64,000 nucleotides of DNA from Nostoc sp. FACHB-973 (GCF_014698115.1 NZ_JACJSJ010000026.1:27960-91959); one strand, 5' to 3'. Numbered from the stretch's first letter, positions 41,916 through 50,636 are shown. A program made the numbers and translations. Notes: generated by a model from the sequence alone, not told the origin.

Positions 41916-43196
41916 ATGACTTCAACTCTAAACAAATTTCCTCGCCTAAATGCTCCAAACTTGCATAAGTTACCTAATGGTTTGACAATCATAGCCGAGC
42001 AGATGCCAGTTGATGCGGTGAATCTCAGCTTATGGATAAAAGTTGGCTCAGCTGTGGAATCTGATGAGATTAACGGCATGGCTCACTTTTTAGAGCATAT
42101 GATTTTTAAAGGAACAGAACAACTGGCCAGCGGTGAGTTTGAACGTCGAATTGAAGAACGGGGTGCTGTGACTAATGCCGCTACTAGCCAAGACTATACT
42201 CATTACTATATAACTACTGCGCCTAAAGATTTCGCCGAGCTTGCGCCTTTACAAATAGATGTAGTATCTAATGCCAGTATTCCTGATGATGCCTTTGAAC
42301 GCGAACGATTAGTAGTTTTGGAAGAAATTAAACGTTCAGAAGATAATCCCCGCCGCCGCACTTATAGGCGGGCGATGGAAACAGCGTTTGATCGGTTACC
42401 TTATCGCCGTGCGGTATTGGGGCCAGAAGAAGTAATTGCTGGACTTAAATCCCAGCAAATGCGGGATTTCCACGCTACTTGGTATCAACCGCAGTCAATT
42501 ACTGCTGTAGCTGTGGGTAATTTGCCCGTAGAAGAATTAATTGCAACCGTTAGCAAAGCATTTACACAAGTTCTTAAAACTCCCCACTCCCCACTCCCCA
42601 CTCCCCACTCCCCACTCCCCATTGAATCACCATTTACAGAAATAGTCCGTCGGGAATTTATTGATGAAACTCTGCAACAAGCTAGATTAGTGATGCTGTG
42701 GCGGGTTCCAGGAATGATTCACCTCGAACAAACTTATGGACTGGATGTTTTAGCAGCAATTTTGGGACAGGGACGAACATCAAGACTAGTGCAAGATTTA
42801 CGAGAAGAACGGAAATTAGTTACTTCAATTTCAGTCAGCAACATTAGCCATGAGTTGCAAGGTACATTTTATATTTCAGCTAAATGTGCAGTGGAAAATT
42901 TAGCAGAAGTAGAAAATGCGATCGCCCAACACATCAAGAGTCTACATACAGAGTTGGTGAAAGAATCAGAAATTGCGCGTGTGCGGCGGCGAGTAGCCAA
43001 CAGATTTATCTTTGGTAATGAAACACCAAGCGATCGCGCCGGCTTATATGGTTATTATCAATCTTTGGTGGGAGATTTAGAACCTGCATTTAACTACCCA
43101 GCTAGCATTGAAAACCAAGAAGCTGCTGACTTAATGCAAGCAGCCAAAGAGTATCTTTCTTTTGATGCTTATGGTGTAGTTATATTAAAGCCGTAA
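41916..43196 (+). CDS. M16-family zinc metalloprotease (insulinase/pitrilysin-like)
   Basis: 426 aa. The inverted zinc motif HxxEH is H57-F-L-E-H61, with the third ligand region VLEEIKRSED (E136/E137). R/Y pattern of the M16 C-terminal half (GLYGYYQSLVGDLEPAF) is present, so it is a single-unit M16B-type protein. Its likely job is peptide or processed-leader breakdown, in the cytosol since there is no signal peptide. Residues ~221-236 (KTPHSPLPTPHSPLPI) are an in-frame insert made of ACTCCCC heptamers (42577-42621), placed in the linker between the two halves. A second M16 partner gene is not adjacent. Confidence 0.9.
   Translation: MTSTLNKFPRLNAPNLHKLPNGLTIIAEQMPVDAVNLSLWIKVGSAVESDEINGMAHFLEHMIFKGTEQLASGEFERRIEERGAVTNAATSQDYTHYYITTAPKDFAELAPLQIDVVSNASIPDDAFERERLVVLEEIKRSEDNPRRRTYRRAMETAFDRLPYRRAVLGPEEVIAGLKSQQMRDFHATWYQPQSITAVAVGNLPVEELIATVSKAFTQVLKTPHSPLPTPHSPLPIESPFTEIVRREFIDETLQQARLVMLWRVPGMIHLEQTYGLDVLAAILGQGRTSRLVQDLREERKLVTSISVSNISHELQGTFYISAKCAVENLAEVENAIAQHIKSLHTELVKESEIARVRRRVANRFIFGNETPSDRAGLYGYYQSLVGDLEPAFNYPASIENQEAADLMQAAKEYLSFDAYGVVILKP
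42577..42621. repeat. In-frame ACTCCCC heptamer insertion in the M16 peptidase gene
   Basis: About six tandem CCCCACT units inside the coding sequence, with frame retained (PHSPLPT repeats). Confidence 0.85.
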
Positions 43197-43323
43197 ATTG
43201 GGGAGTGGGGAGTAGGGAGTAGGGAGTAGGGAAGGGAATAGGGAATAGGGCATTGGTTATTCTTCTCATCTCCCTCATCCCCCTCATCCCCCCCACTCCC
43301 CACTCCCCACTCCCCACTCCCCC
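43197..43323. repeat. Inverted GGGGAGT / ACTCCCC heptamer arrays
   Basis: A purine-rich array (GGGGAGT, GGGAGTA) on the left and a pyrimidine-rich array (CTCATCCCC, CACTCCC) on the right, forming a potential long hairpin between the M16 and fructosamine kinase genes. This is the same structure as the insert in the kinase gene at 10641-10783. Confidence 0.85.
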
Positions 43324-43328
43324 TAACT

Positions 43329-44192
43329 ATGTGGACTCAAATCGACGCGCATATTAGCCAAATAACTGGTGAAAAATTTCAAAGTCAGCAACGGCGATCG
43401 GTTGGTGGCGGATGCATCAACCAAGGTTATGCTGTCTCTAATGGTGAAATAACGTACTTCGTCAAGATCAACCAAGCCTCGCAAGTTGCAATGTTCGAGG
43501 CTGAAGCTCTGGGTTTAGAGGAAATGCTAGTAACAGCTAGTATTCGCGTTCCCAAACCTCTTTGTTGCGGTGTAGCTGATAATTCTAGTTACATCGTCCT
43601 TGAATGGTTGGAAATGGGAAGCGGTAACACCAAATCATGGGAAGAGATGGGACGCCAGCTAGCGGCGATGCATAAAGCTAGCAGTAGTCAAGGTTTTGGT
43701 TGGAAAATTAACAATACTATTGGTTCCACACCCCAAATCAATACTTGGACAGCAGACTGGGTAGAATTTTATGTGAAACATCGCCTGGGTTATCAATTTC
43801 AATTAGCAAGGCGACGCGGTGGTAATTTCCCTCAACAGGATAAGTTACTAGCGGCGATTCCAGAATTGTTGGCAAATCATCAAGTACAACCTGCTTTGGT
43901 GCATGGCGATTTGTGGGGTGGAAATGCTGGGTGTACTGTGTCAGGAGAACCGGTGATATTCGATCCTGCAACTTATTTTGGCGATCGCGAAGTTGATATT
44001 GCCATGACAGAATTGTTTGGTGGCTTCCCAGCAGCGTTTTACAAGGGTTATAACGAAGTCTTTCCTTTAGATGCCGGCTATGAACAGAGAAAAACACTTT
44101 ATAACCTGTATCATATTTTGAATCACTTCAATTTATTTGGCGGTGGTTATGCTTCCCAAGCCAATCGCATGATTGACGAGATTTTGCGATGA
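43329..44192 (+). CDS. Fructosamine kinase-family protein
   Basis: 287 aa, the family length. A P-loop-like GGGCINQGYAV near the N-terminus, the aminoglycoside-kinase-type catalytic loop LVHGDLWGGN (Asp as base) and FDPATYFGDREVD (Mg-binding Asp) are clear. The bacterial members phosphorylate ribulosamines or related glycated amines, helping to remove glycation damage; exact substrate is inference. The gene begins six bases after a heptamer array, so its promoter would be within or beyond that repeat. Confidence 0.88.
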   Translation: MWTQIDAHISQITGEKFQSQQRRSVGGGCINQGYAVSNGEITYFVKINQASQVAMFEAEALGLEEMLVTASIRVPKPLCCGVADNSSYIVLEWLEMGSGNTKSWEEMGRQLAAMHKASSSQGFGWKINNTIGSTPQINTWTADWVEFYVKHRLGYQFQLARRRGGNFPQQDKLLAAIPELLANHQVQPALVHGDLWGGNAGCTVSGEPVIFDPATYFGDREVDIAMTELFGGFPAAFYKGYNEVFPLDAGYEQRKTLYNLYHILNHFNLFGGGYASQANRMIDEILR

Positions 44193-44200
44193 ATTGAAGA

Positions 44201-44325
44201 AGAATGCAGAATTCAGAATTCTGAATTCAGCAATCTTGACGCTCGAGTACTCGCTAACGCTGCGCTATCCGCTTTTTCGGTCAGAAAACATTGCTGAATT
44301 CTGACTCCTGACTCCTGAATTCTGT
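44201..44325. repeat. CAGAATT / CTGACTCCTGAATTC heptamer repeats
   Basis: An array GCAGAATTCAGAATTCTGAATTCAG (in separate short units) at 44201-44235 and TGAATTCTGACTCCTGACTCC at 44290-44325 form an inverted pair, with GCTCGAGTACTCGCTAACGC between. Confidence 0.75.
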
Positions 44326-44361
44326 TCGATAAAACTTAGAAGCTATTACAGGTAAAGACAT

Positions 44362-44610
44362 ATGAGTACAAATAATTTGCTTTCCCGAATTTCTATAGAT
44401 CCAAATATCTGCTTTGGTAAACCTTGTATTCGCGGACATCGGATTTGGGTGTCGCTAATTCTGGATTATTTAGCTAATGGAACGACTATTGAAGAAATTT
44501 TAGAAGCATATCCTAGTATAGAAAAACAGGATGTGCTTGCTTGTATTGCTTATGGCGCTGAAATGGCGCGAGATGTATTTGTAGAAATTCCTTTAACTGA
44601 AAAAAAGTAA
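44362..44610 (+). CDS. DUF433-family small protein (candidate antitoxin)
   Basis: 82 aa. ISIDPNICFGKPCIRGHRIWVSLILDYLANG is the DUF433 core, with TIEEILEAYPSIEKQDVLACIAYGAEMA. Such proteins precede a PIN-like DUF5615 gene in many cyanobacteria and are annotated as antitoxin-like, a role that rests on gene pairing. The next gene starts 8 bp after its stop, which fits one operon. Confidence 0.85.
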   Translation: MSTNNLLSRISIDPNICFGKPCIRGHRIWVSLILDYLANGTTIEEILEAYPSIEKQDVLACIAYGAEMARDVFVEIPLTEKK

Positions 44611-44618
44611 GCAAATTC

Positions 44619-44993
44619 GTGAACTTAAAGCTTGATGAAAATATCGATATTCGTGTTGTGAGTTTATTGCGTTTAGCAGGGCATGATGTGGCCACAGTAC
44701 CAGGGCAAGATTTGAGTTCTGCACCTGATGAGGTAGTAATTGATGTTTGCCGCTGTGAGGCTAGATGCTTAGTCACTTGCGATCGCGGGTTTGGAAATCG
44801 TCTAAGATATAATCCTTCTGACTATGCAGGAATTGTCATCATTCGCTTACCCTCTCGCCCTGATTTTGTATTTTGGCAAGCAGCAATAGAGACTCTAATT
44901 CAAGGATTAGAAACAACAGAAGTCGCTGGAAAGTTGTGGATTATTCAAGCTGGAAAGATTCAAGAATACCAACCTATTGAACCAGATGTATAA
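44619..44993 (+). CDS. DUF5615-family PIN-like protein (candidate toxin/RNase)
   Basis: 124 aa from a GTG start at 44619 (no ATG at this point; MNLKLDENIDIRVVSLL). KLDENI, VTCDRGFGNRLRY and a C-terminal region with IIRLPSRP match the PIN-like DUF5615 family, which has a PIN-type Asp pattern (DEN.. D..) for metal-dependent RNase activity. Toxicity is inferred from pairing with DUF433. The last codons overlap the next gene by 8 bp. Confidence 0.85.
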   Translation: MNLKLDENIDIRVVSLLRLAGHDVATVPGQDLSSAPDEVVIDVCRCEARCLVTCDRGFGNRLRYNPSDYAGIVIIRLPSRPDFVFWQAAIETLIQGLETTEVAGKLWIIQAGKIQEYQPIEPDV

Positions 44994-45597
44994 ACAACAA
45001 CCCAACGCTTTCCCTAGCGAATACCTAAATAACTTATGGGGAGAAATCCAAGCTTGTCCTTACTTTGCCATCAACAACCTTAACCGCGATTTTGTTGCGA
45101 CTAAAGGATTTTCACTAGTATTTCAGCGTTCTGGATTAGCAAGCGTAGAACAGCAGTTTCCCTACTTCAAGCCATATCTCGATTTAGCTCTCCAGCCGAA
45201 TTGTAATGCTTTTTACCTCAATCCTTTACAGTTAAAAGAAGGCTCTCGCGTCGATCCGCACATCGATCGCTCCTTACGTTCTTACTGCAAAACCATTGAA
45301 CCGCCTATAATTGTGAGTGTGCTGTATGTGCGAGTCCCTGCTGGTATGGAAGGCGGAGAATTGGTACTGCGATCGCACAAACGTCAACTTGGACAGATTA
45401 AGCCACAAATTAATACTTTACTATACTTTCAGGGAGATTTAACCCATTCTGTTAACGCAGTCAAAACTCCTGGCGATCGCCTCAGCTTGGTTTGCGAACA
45501 GTATAGTTTAAGTGAAGCTGAACTCCAAGAAATTCCCGAGTTTACTATAGAATCAAGAAAAACTCAGTCTGCAACTAAAAAGAGAAAGTATGCCTGA
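44986..45597 (+). CDS. 2OG-Fe(II) oxygenase-family protein
   Basis: 203 aa from the ATG at 44986, inside the end of the DUF5615 gene; a TTG 9 bp upstream is the other option. Metal-site residues H92-x-D94 (RVDPHIDRSL), H154 (DLTHSVNAV) and the 2-oxoglutarate-binding R165 (GDRLSLV) are in the order expected for the double-stranded beta-helix family. The Fe(II)/2OG fold is clear; the substrate (protein, small molecule or RNA) is not. Overlap with a toxin-antitoxin-like pair suggests cotranscription, though the oxygenase is not part of known type II modules. Confidence 0.85.
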   Translation: MYKQQPNAFPSEYLNNLWGEIQACPYFAINNLNRDFVATKGFSLVFQRSGLASVEQQFPYFKPYLDLALQPNCNAFYLNPLQLKEGSRVDPHIDRSLRSYCKTIEPPIIVSVLYVRVPAGMEGGELVLRSHKRQLGQIKPQINTLLYFQGDLTHSVNAVKTPGDRLSLVCEQYSLSEAELQEIPEFTIESRKTQSATKKRKYA

Positions 45598-45635
45598 GAA
45601 ATTCTTTGAAAATATTCATTTAAAAATACCATAGC

Positions 45636-45663
45636 GTAGGGTAGCACAGCTGTGCTACCCTAC
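45636..45663. repeat. 28-bp dispersed palindrome, copy 5 (perfect)
   Basis: Identical to the copies at 8072-8099 and 37606-37633, placed about 40 bp after the oxygenase stop. Confidence 0.9.
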
Positions 45664-45745
45664 AGATGCCAAATTAGAAGAATTTGATCAAATTGAGTTA
45701 TGCAAATTATACCAGTTTGAAAAAAGAATGCGACAAATAGACCAT

Positions 45746-45812
45746 TTGTAGAGACGCGATTCATCGCGTCTTGACCCAAGGATATGTTGCAATCATTAAT
45801 TAAATTGGTGTT
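45746..45812. repeat. 70-bp dispersed repeat, copy B (opposite orientation)
   Basis: Reverse-complement match to 38333-38402, with the hairpin GACGCGAT/ATCGCGTC and ATCCTTGGGTCAAG (here CTTGACCCAAGGAT). Confidence 0.7.
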
Positions 45813-45831
45813 TAGATGTGTTTTAGCTTAT

Positions 45832-46917
45832 TTAAACCCGTTCGTTTCCTAAACTAAGCAAACTGCGGGAATACCCATTGTGAGAAAATTTTTCTCCTGT
45901 CACTTGTTGATAAACTGCTTCATAGCTATCAACCATTTGTTCAATACTAAAATGGTTTTCTACATGTTGGCGACAAGCATAACGGTCTAACTCTGTTACT
46001 CGATCAATAGCACTGATACACTCTTGAATGTTATTGCAAAGGAAACCCGTTCTCCCGTGGGAAATAACCTCTTGGGTAGACCCTAATTTCATGGCAATCA
46101 CAGGCGTACCCGAAGCCATTGACTCAACCATTACTAACCCAAACGGTTCTCGCCAAGTGATGGGAAATAGAGTTGCGACTGCACCTCCCATCAGGGCATT
46201 TTTTTCAGTATGGTTTGCTTCACCTAAATACTGAATTTGTTCGCCATCAATCTGTGGTTTGATTTCTGTTTCAAAATATTCCACATCAACAACATCGACC
46301 TTACCTGCAATTTTCAAACACCAACCACTTTGTTTGGCAATTTCTATGGCTAAGTGTACTCCTTTCTCTGGCGATATTCGACCTAAAAAGGCTAGGTAAG
46401 GCGGATTTTCTGGTTGGGCGTGAAATTCATAATTGTTGACATCAATTCCGTTATAAACAGTTGCTACATAGTTCAGCCCTAACCTTGGTTCTCGTTGTGC
46501 ATCGGAAATGCTGATATATGGTTGTTTTTTACCAAAAGTAAACATCTTTTCGTTGTCAGGCGTAAAAATACCATGCAACGTATGAACCGTGGGAGTTGCG
46601 ACTAGATTCGCGTAGGGTAATGCCGCATACCCCATATGAGAATGAATAATATCAAACTCACCTGCTCGTTGATACACTGAAGCTAGTTCGAGCATTTCGT
46701 AAACGCCGTAATCTTTGATAGTGCGATCGAGTCTTAAGGCATGGGGATGAACTGACATTAGTTTTGCCAAACTAATAGAATCTCCCGATGCAAATAACGT
46801 TACTTCATGTCCGCGTCGCACTAATTCATCGGTGAGTAACCCTACTACTAACTCTATACCACCATAAGCTGGAGGGGGTACTCTCTCCAATAATGGGGCT
46901 ACTTGAGCAATTCGCAT
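45832..46917 (-). CDS. Glycosyltransferase family 4 protein
   Basis: 361 aa. N-terminal MRIAQVAPLLERVPPPAYGGIELVVGLLTDELVRRGHEV and C-terminal LFPITWREPFGLVMVESMASGTPVIA with E-x7-E define the GT-B fold of GT4 retaining transferases. The VPPPAYGGIE start is typical of a cyanobacterial/actinobacterial subgroup. It transfers a sugar from a nucleotide donor to an unknown acceptor (glycolipid, pterin or polysaccharide). The gene is alone, divergent from a 700-bp empty stretch. Confidence 0.88.
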   Translation of the reverse strand: MRIAQVAPLLERVPPPAYGGIELVVGLLTDELVRRGHEVTLFASGDSISLAKLMSVHPHALRLDRTIKDYGVYEMLELASVYQRAGEFDIIHSHMGYAALPYANLVATPTVHTLHGIFTPDNEKMFTFGKKQPYISISDAQREPRLGLNYVATVYNGIDVNNYEFHAQPENPPYLAFLGRISPEKGVHLAIEIAKQSGWCLKIAGKVDVVDVEYFETEIKPQIDGEQIQYLGEANHTEKNALMGGAVATLFPITWREPFGLVMVESMASGTPVIAMKLGSTQEVISHGRTGFLCNNIQECISAIDRVTELDRYACRQHVENHFSIEQMVDSYEAVYQQVTGEKFSHNGYSRSLLSLGNERV

Positions 46918-47638
46918 TACAAACCTCCTAAAAATAAGACTTGAATCACAAGTATTTTCTTCTTGTTTCAGTAGTGCTTATACTTGATTCACTCTGCACT
47001 CACGAGTAACTTAAGTCACTAAGTTTATTAATAATCCCATCAAAATCTTATGCTCTTGCTTGTATATTTTTCATCTACCCTAGTGGATAAATTAACCTTT
47101 CCATAAGAGGTAAATATATTGAAATTGATGAAATTTAAGTATGATTTTCATCTAAATATTTTTGATAATTATCTTTGGGGAAATTAGTAATATATAGTAT
47201 AGTCATCTATAACTGTCTAAAAATATTAGATCAGCCCTATAAATGAGCTAATTTTCAGATGTTAATTAATTGAAAAAGGGAGTAGGGAATGGGGAGTGGG
47301 GAGTAGGGTGTACTCCTTTTTCGTGATTAGTTGTGGGATTTTTCTGTGATTGACTGTCTTGTTTAAAGGATAGATTTTCGTAAATTAGCTATAGCAGCGC
47401 ACTTTCATTTTTGAACTTAGAGACTTCCAAATAAAAAAATATCCAATTAACTCTTGTGGGGTGGGCATCTTGCCCGCCCAGTCTATAGGGCGGGCGAGAC
47501 GCCCACCCCACAATATTGGATAATTTATTTCTTGGAGTTCCCTCACCTTGAAAGTGCGAGACAACAGAGTTAGCACATTGACTTTTTACATAAAATATGA
47601 TATTTTGTGTTGCTGTGTAAGAAAAATCAAATATAAAC
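46918..47638. other. Intergenic region between GT4 and PotC-like genes
   Basis: About 720 bp. The left part (46920-47260) is AT-rich with no gene. GGGGAGT heptamers lie at 47277-47310. A palindromic element occupies 47441-47524. A possible start region for the PotC-like gene follows. Confidence 0.5.
47441..47524. mobile_element. Perfect-armed palindromic element (MITE-like)
   Basis: Outer arms ATCCAAT (47441-47447) / ATTGGAT (approximately 47515-47521), then GTGGGGTGGGC (47456-47466) / GCCCACCCCAC (47501-47511), then CCCGCCC / GGGCGGG at the centre. Nothing coding. Probably a dispersed palindromic repeat of the GTGGGGTGGGCATCTTGCCC type. Confidence 0.7.
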
Positions 47639-48442
47639 GTGAATATTTCTCCACATATCAAAAAACCGCGTGTCACATGGCAGGCGGTTTTCTCACTGCT
47701 GATATTTGTGTTTATGTACCTGCCCATACTGGTACTTGGCTTTTATAGCTTTAATCAGTCGCCTTACAGTGCAACTTGGCAAGGATTTACCTTGGATTGG
47801 TATCGCAAGTTGTTCAGCGACGATCGCATTTTATCAGCTTTGCAAAATAGTTTGATCGTTGCTGGTTGTGCAGTGGGGATTTCAGCAGTACTGGGAACCT
47901 TAATGGCGGTTGGTTTGGCGCGTTACCAATTCCCGCTTAAGAATTTGTATCGTGGTGTTGCTTACCTACCATTGATTATTCCCGATATTGCGATCGCAGT
48001 AGCTACCTTAGTATGTTTAGCGGCGTTTGCAATACCTTTGAGTTTGTGGACAATAGTTGCAGCACACGTGGTGTTTTGTCTCGCCTACGTGGGACTTGTG
48101 GTTTCTTCCAGACTGACAAATTTAGATCCTCACTTAGAAGAAGCAGCATTAGATTTAGGCGCGACACCAACCCAAGCATTTATCAAAGTATTATTACCTC
48201 AATTAATGCCTGGTATTATTGCTGGTTGTTTGTTAGCTTTTGTCCTGAGTTTGGATGATTTTTTGATTGCCAGCTTTACTGCTGGTAGCGGTTCTAATAC
48301 CCTGCCAATGGAAATTTTTAGTCGGATTAGAACAGGAGTTAAGCCTGATATTAACGCTTTGAGTGTGATGTTGATTTCCGTATCAGCGATCGTTGCTTTT
48401 GTAGCTGAATTACTTCGCCTTTCCGGAGAAAAAGAAAGCTGA
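47639..48442 (+). CDS. potC: ABC transporter permease, PotC-like (spermidine/putrescine type)
   Basis: 267 aa from a GTG start at 47639 (MNISPHIKKPRVTW). Six membrane helices. The EAA loop motif is seen in EEAALDLGATPTQAFIKVLLPQLMPGIIAG, and the order SFNQSP...PLIIPDIAIAV...LSLDDFLIASFTAG is typical of PotC-type permeases. It would pair with PotB, PotA (ATPase) and PotD (binding protein). None is adjacent here, so either the system is split in the genome or this gene is a remnant. Upstream DNA has a palindromic element and downstream another TAACGCACC-type repeat. Confidence 0.85.
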   Translation: MNISPHIKKPRVTWQAVFSLLIFVFMYLPILVLGFYSFNQSPYSATWQGFTLDWYRKLFSDDRILSALQNSLIVAGCAVGISAVLGTLMAVGLARYQFPLKNLYRGVAYLPLIIPDIAIAVATLVCLAAFAIPLSLWTIVAAHVVFCLAYVGLVVSSRLTNLDPHLEEAALDLGATPTQAFIKVLLPQLMPGIIAGCLLAFVLSLDDFLIASFTAGSGSNTLPMEIFSRIRTGVKPDINALSVMLISVSAIVAFVAELLRLSGEKES

Positions 48443-48542
48443 AAATCAGAGTTTCATCGATGATAAATTTTATTTAGTTATTTATGAACTTTTTTAGCTG
48501 TTAACAACAGCTATATTCAAGAATAATTCAGAATTGATAAGT

Positions 48543-48571
48543 AGGGTGCGTTAAGGTTTTAGCCTAATGCA
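48543..48571. repeat. TAACGCACC-type inverted repeat copy
   Basis: GGTGCGTTAAGG...TAATGCACC with a short central loop; left edge GTAGG. Confidence 0.65.
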
Positions 48572-48725
48572 CCAAATTATTCAACCAATTCTTCACTACC
48601 TATTCCCCACTCCCCACATATTTTTAAACACATATAAAAAATTCCGTGTTCGCTTCTCTACATAACTGTTTTCAATAACATGATATTGGGGCTAACTTTG
48701 GAGAAGATGCTATTTTCACTTCATT

Positions 48726-50636
48726 ATGCAAATCTGCCAAAATCCCAATTGCTCAAATCCATTCAACTCTGATAGCAATAGATTTTGCGTCAGTTGCGGA
48801 CAAAGAAACTTTGGCAAACTTCTCAGAAACCGTTACCGCGTATTGAGACTCTTAGGTGAAGGTGGGTTTAGCAGAACTTATGCTACAGAAGATGCAGATA
48901 GACTAAATGCACCTTGCGTCATCAAGCAATTTTTCCCCCAATTTCAGGGAACAGGACAACGCACCAAAGCAGCCGAATTTTTCAAAGAAGAGGCTTTTCG
49001 GTTGTATGAACTCGGAGAAAATCATACCCAAATTCCCAGATTACTTGCTTATTTTGAACAAGGTACTAGCTTGTATCTCGTGCAAGAATTTATTCAAGGA
49101 AAAACTCTTTTACAAGAAGTTCAGCAACAAATCTATGGCGAAGAACAAATTTGGCAACTTTTAGCTGACTTATTGCCAGTTCTGCAATTCATTCATACTA
49201 GTAACATTATTCATCGGGATATTAAACCAGAAAATATTATCCGCCGTACAACTGATGGAAAACCCGTATTAATTGATTTTGGTGGTGCTAAACAAGTAAC
49301 ACAAACGAGTTTAGGAAGACAAGCTACAGTAATTTATACACTTGGTTATGCGCCGACTGAACAAATGGCTGGTTTTGCTTGTCACGCCAGCGATTTATAT
49401 GCCTTGGGTGTAACTTGCGTGCGTCTTTTAACTCAATGTTTGCCTTCACAAGATATTTCTGGACAGATTAAAGATCCTATTTATGATGCCATGAATGCTA
49501 AGTGGTTGTGGCGCGAACGGTTACAAAAAAATGGGATTACTATCAGCGACGAATTAGGAAAAATTTTAGATAAATTACTCAAACATTTACCGAGTGAAAG
49601 GTATCAAACAGCAGCAGAAGTTATCAAGGATTTGGAGTTTACAAAATTAAACCTTGAACCTGTTGCGCTAAAAATGGTTTCCATTCCCCAACCCGTATTA
49701 CCGCCGCCAAAGGTAATTGTCCCATTACCGCCCTTAGAAACTTTTGAATTTGAGGTAGTGACAGTAGACACAGCAGGTAGAGAAGTTAGCCGCCTCAGTC
49801 GCAGTGCAAACTTCTTTGCTGAAGACTTGGGTAAGTCTGTCACCTTGGAAATGGTATCAATTCCTGGTGGTACATATATGATGGGTTCACCGGAGTTTGA
49901 AGGAGACGCTGACGAACGTCCTCAACACAAAGTTACGGTAGAACCATTTTTTATGGGAAAATTTCTTGTAACTCAAGCACAGTGGAGAGCAGTAGCAGCT
50001 TTACCCAAAGTCAACCAAACCCTAAATCCTAATCCATCGAAATTTAAAGGTTTAGATAGACCAGTAGAAAATGTATCTTGGCATGAAGCTGTAGAATTTT
50101 GTCTCAGGCTATCAGAAAAAACTGGACGCGACTATCGTTTACCGAGTGAAGCTGAATGGGAATATGCTTGTCGTGCTGGAACTACGACATCCTTTCACTT
50201 TGGCGAAACCATTACCACTGATTTAGTTTGCTGTGCTGACGAACCAAAAAGCAAATTCCGCAAAGAAACAACCAATGTAGGCAGTTTTGAAGTAGCCAAC
50301 GCCTTTGGATTGTACGATATGCATGGGCTAGTTTGGGAATGGTGCGCCGACCCGTGGCATAACAATTATAATGATGCACCTTCAGATGCAACAGTTTGGG
50401 AAGCCGGCGGTGATATGCATCGCCGAGTACTGCGGGGTGGTTCTTGGAGTTTCAGTGCAGAACTTTGTCGCAGCGCCAGCCGTAGTTGGAATGAGTCAGA
50501 CGGTGGACTCAGGATTTGTGGCTTTCGAGTGGTATTTTCTGTAGAAGAAACATCAAGTAATAGTAATTTATTTCTTGGTAATCCCTTAGAACGGAAAACT
50601 AAAGAGTTAGGATTAGCGAATCAAAGGGAACAATAA
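48726..50636 (+). CDS. Serine/threonine kinase fused to a formylglycine-generating-enzyme-like domain, with N-terminal zinc ribbon
   Basis: 636 aa. N-terminal CxxPxC...CxSCG (MQICQNPNCSNPFNSDSNRFCVSCGQRN) is a four-Cys zinc ribbon. The kinase domain (~35-300) has GEGGFSRTY, the catalytic loop H163-R-D165-IKPEN and DFG (D184); the active site is complete. The C-terminal domain (~370-610) is FGE/SUMF1-like (VSIPGGTYMMGSPEFEGDADERPQHKVTV, ENVSWHEAVEFCLRLSEKTGRDYRLPSEAEWEYACRAG, RVLRGGSW). The active Cys pair of true formylglycine-generating enzymes is not evident, so a binding role is likelier. Such fusions are a cyanobacterial speciality, perhaps sensing or organising substrates for the kinase. 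Confidence 0.9.
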   Translation: MQICQNPNCSNPFNSDSNRFCVSCGQRNFGKLLRNRYRVLRLLGEGGFSRTYATEDADRLNAPCVIKQFFPQFQGTGQRTKAAEFFKEEAFRLYELGENHTQIPRLLAYFEQGTSLYLVQEFIQGKTLLQEVQQQIYGEEQIWQLLADLLPVLQFIHTSNIIHRDIKPENIIRRTTDGKPVLIDFGGAKQVTQTSLGRQATVIYTLGYAPTEQMAGFACHASDLYALGVTCVRLLTQCLPSQDISGQIKDPIYDAMNAKWLWRERLQKNGITISDELGKILDKLLKHLPSERYQTAAEVIKDLEFTKLNLEPVALKMVSIPQPVLPPPKVIVPLPPLETFEFEVVTVDTAGREVSRLSRSANFFAEDLGKSVTLEMVSIPGGTYMMGSPEFEGDADERPQHKVTVEPFFMGKFLVTQAQWRAVAALPKVNQTLNPNPSKFKGLDRPVENVSWHEAVEFCLRLSEKTGRDYRLPSEAEWEYACRAGTTTSFHFGETITTDLVCCADEPKSKFRKETTNVGSFEVANAFGLYDMHGLVWEWCADPWHNNYNDAPSDATVWEAGGDMHRRVLRGGSWSFSAELCRSASRSWNESDGGLRICGFRVVFSVEETSSNSNLFLGNPLERKTKELGLANQREQ

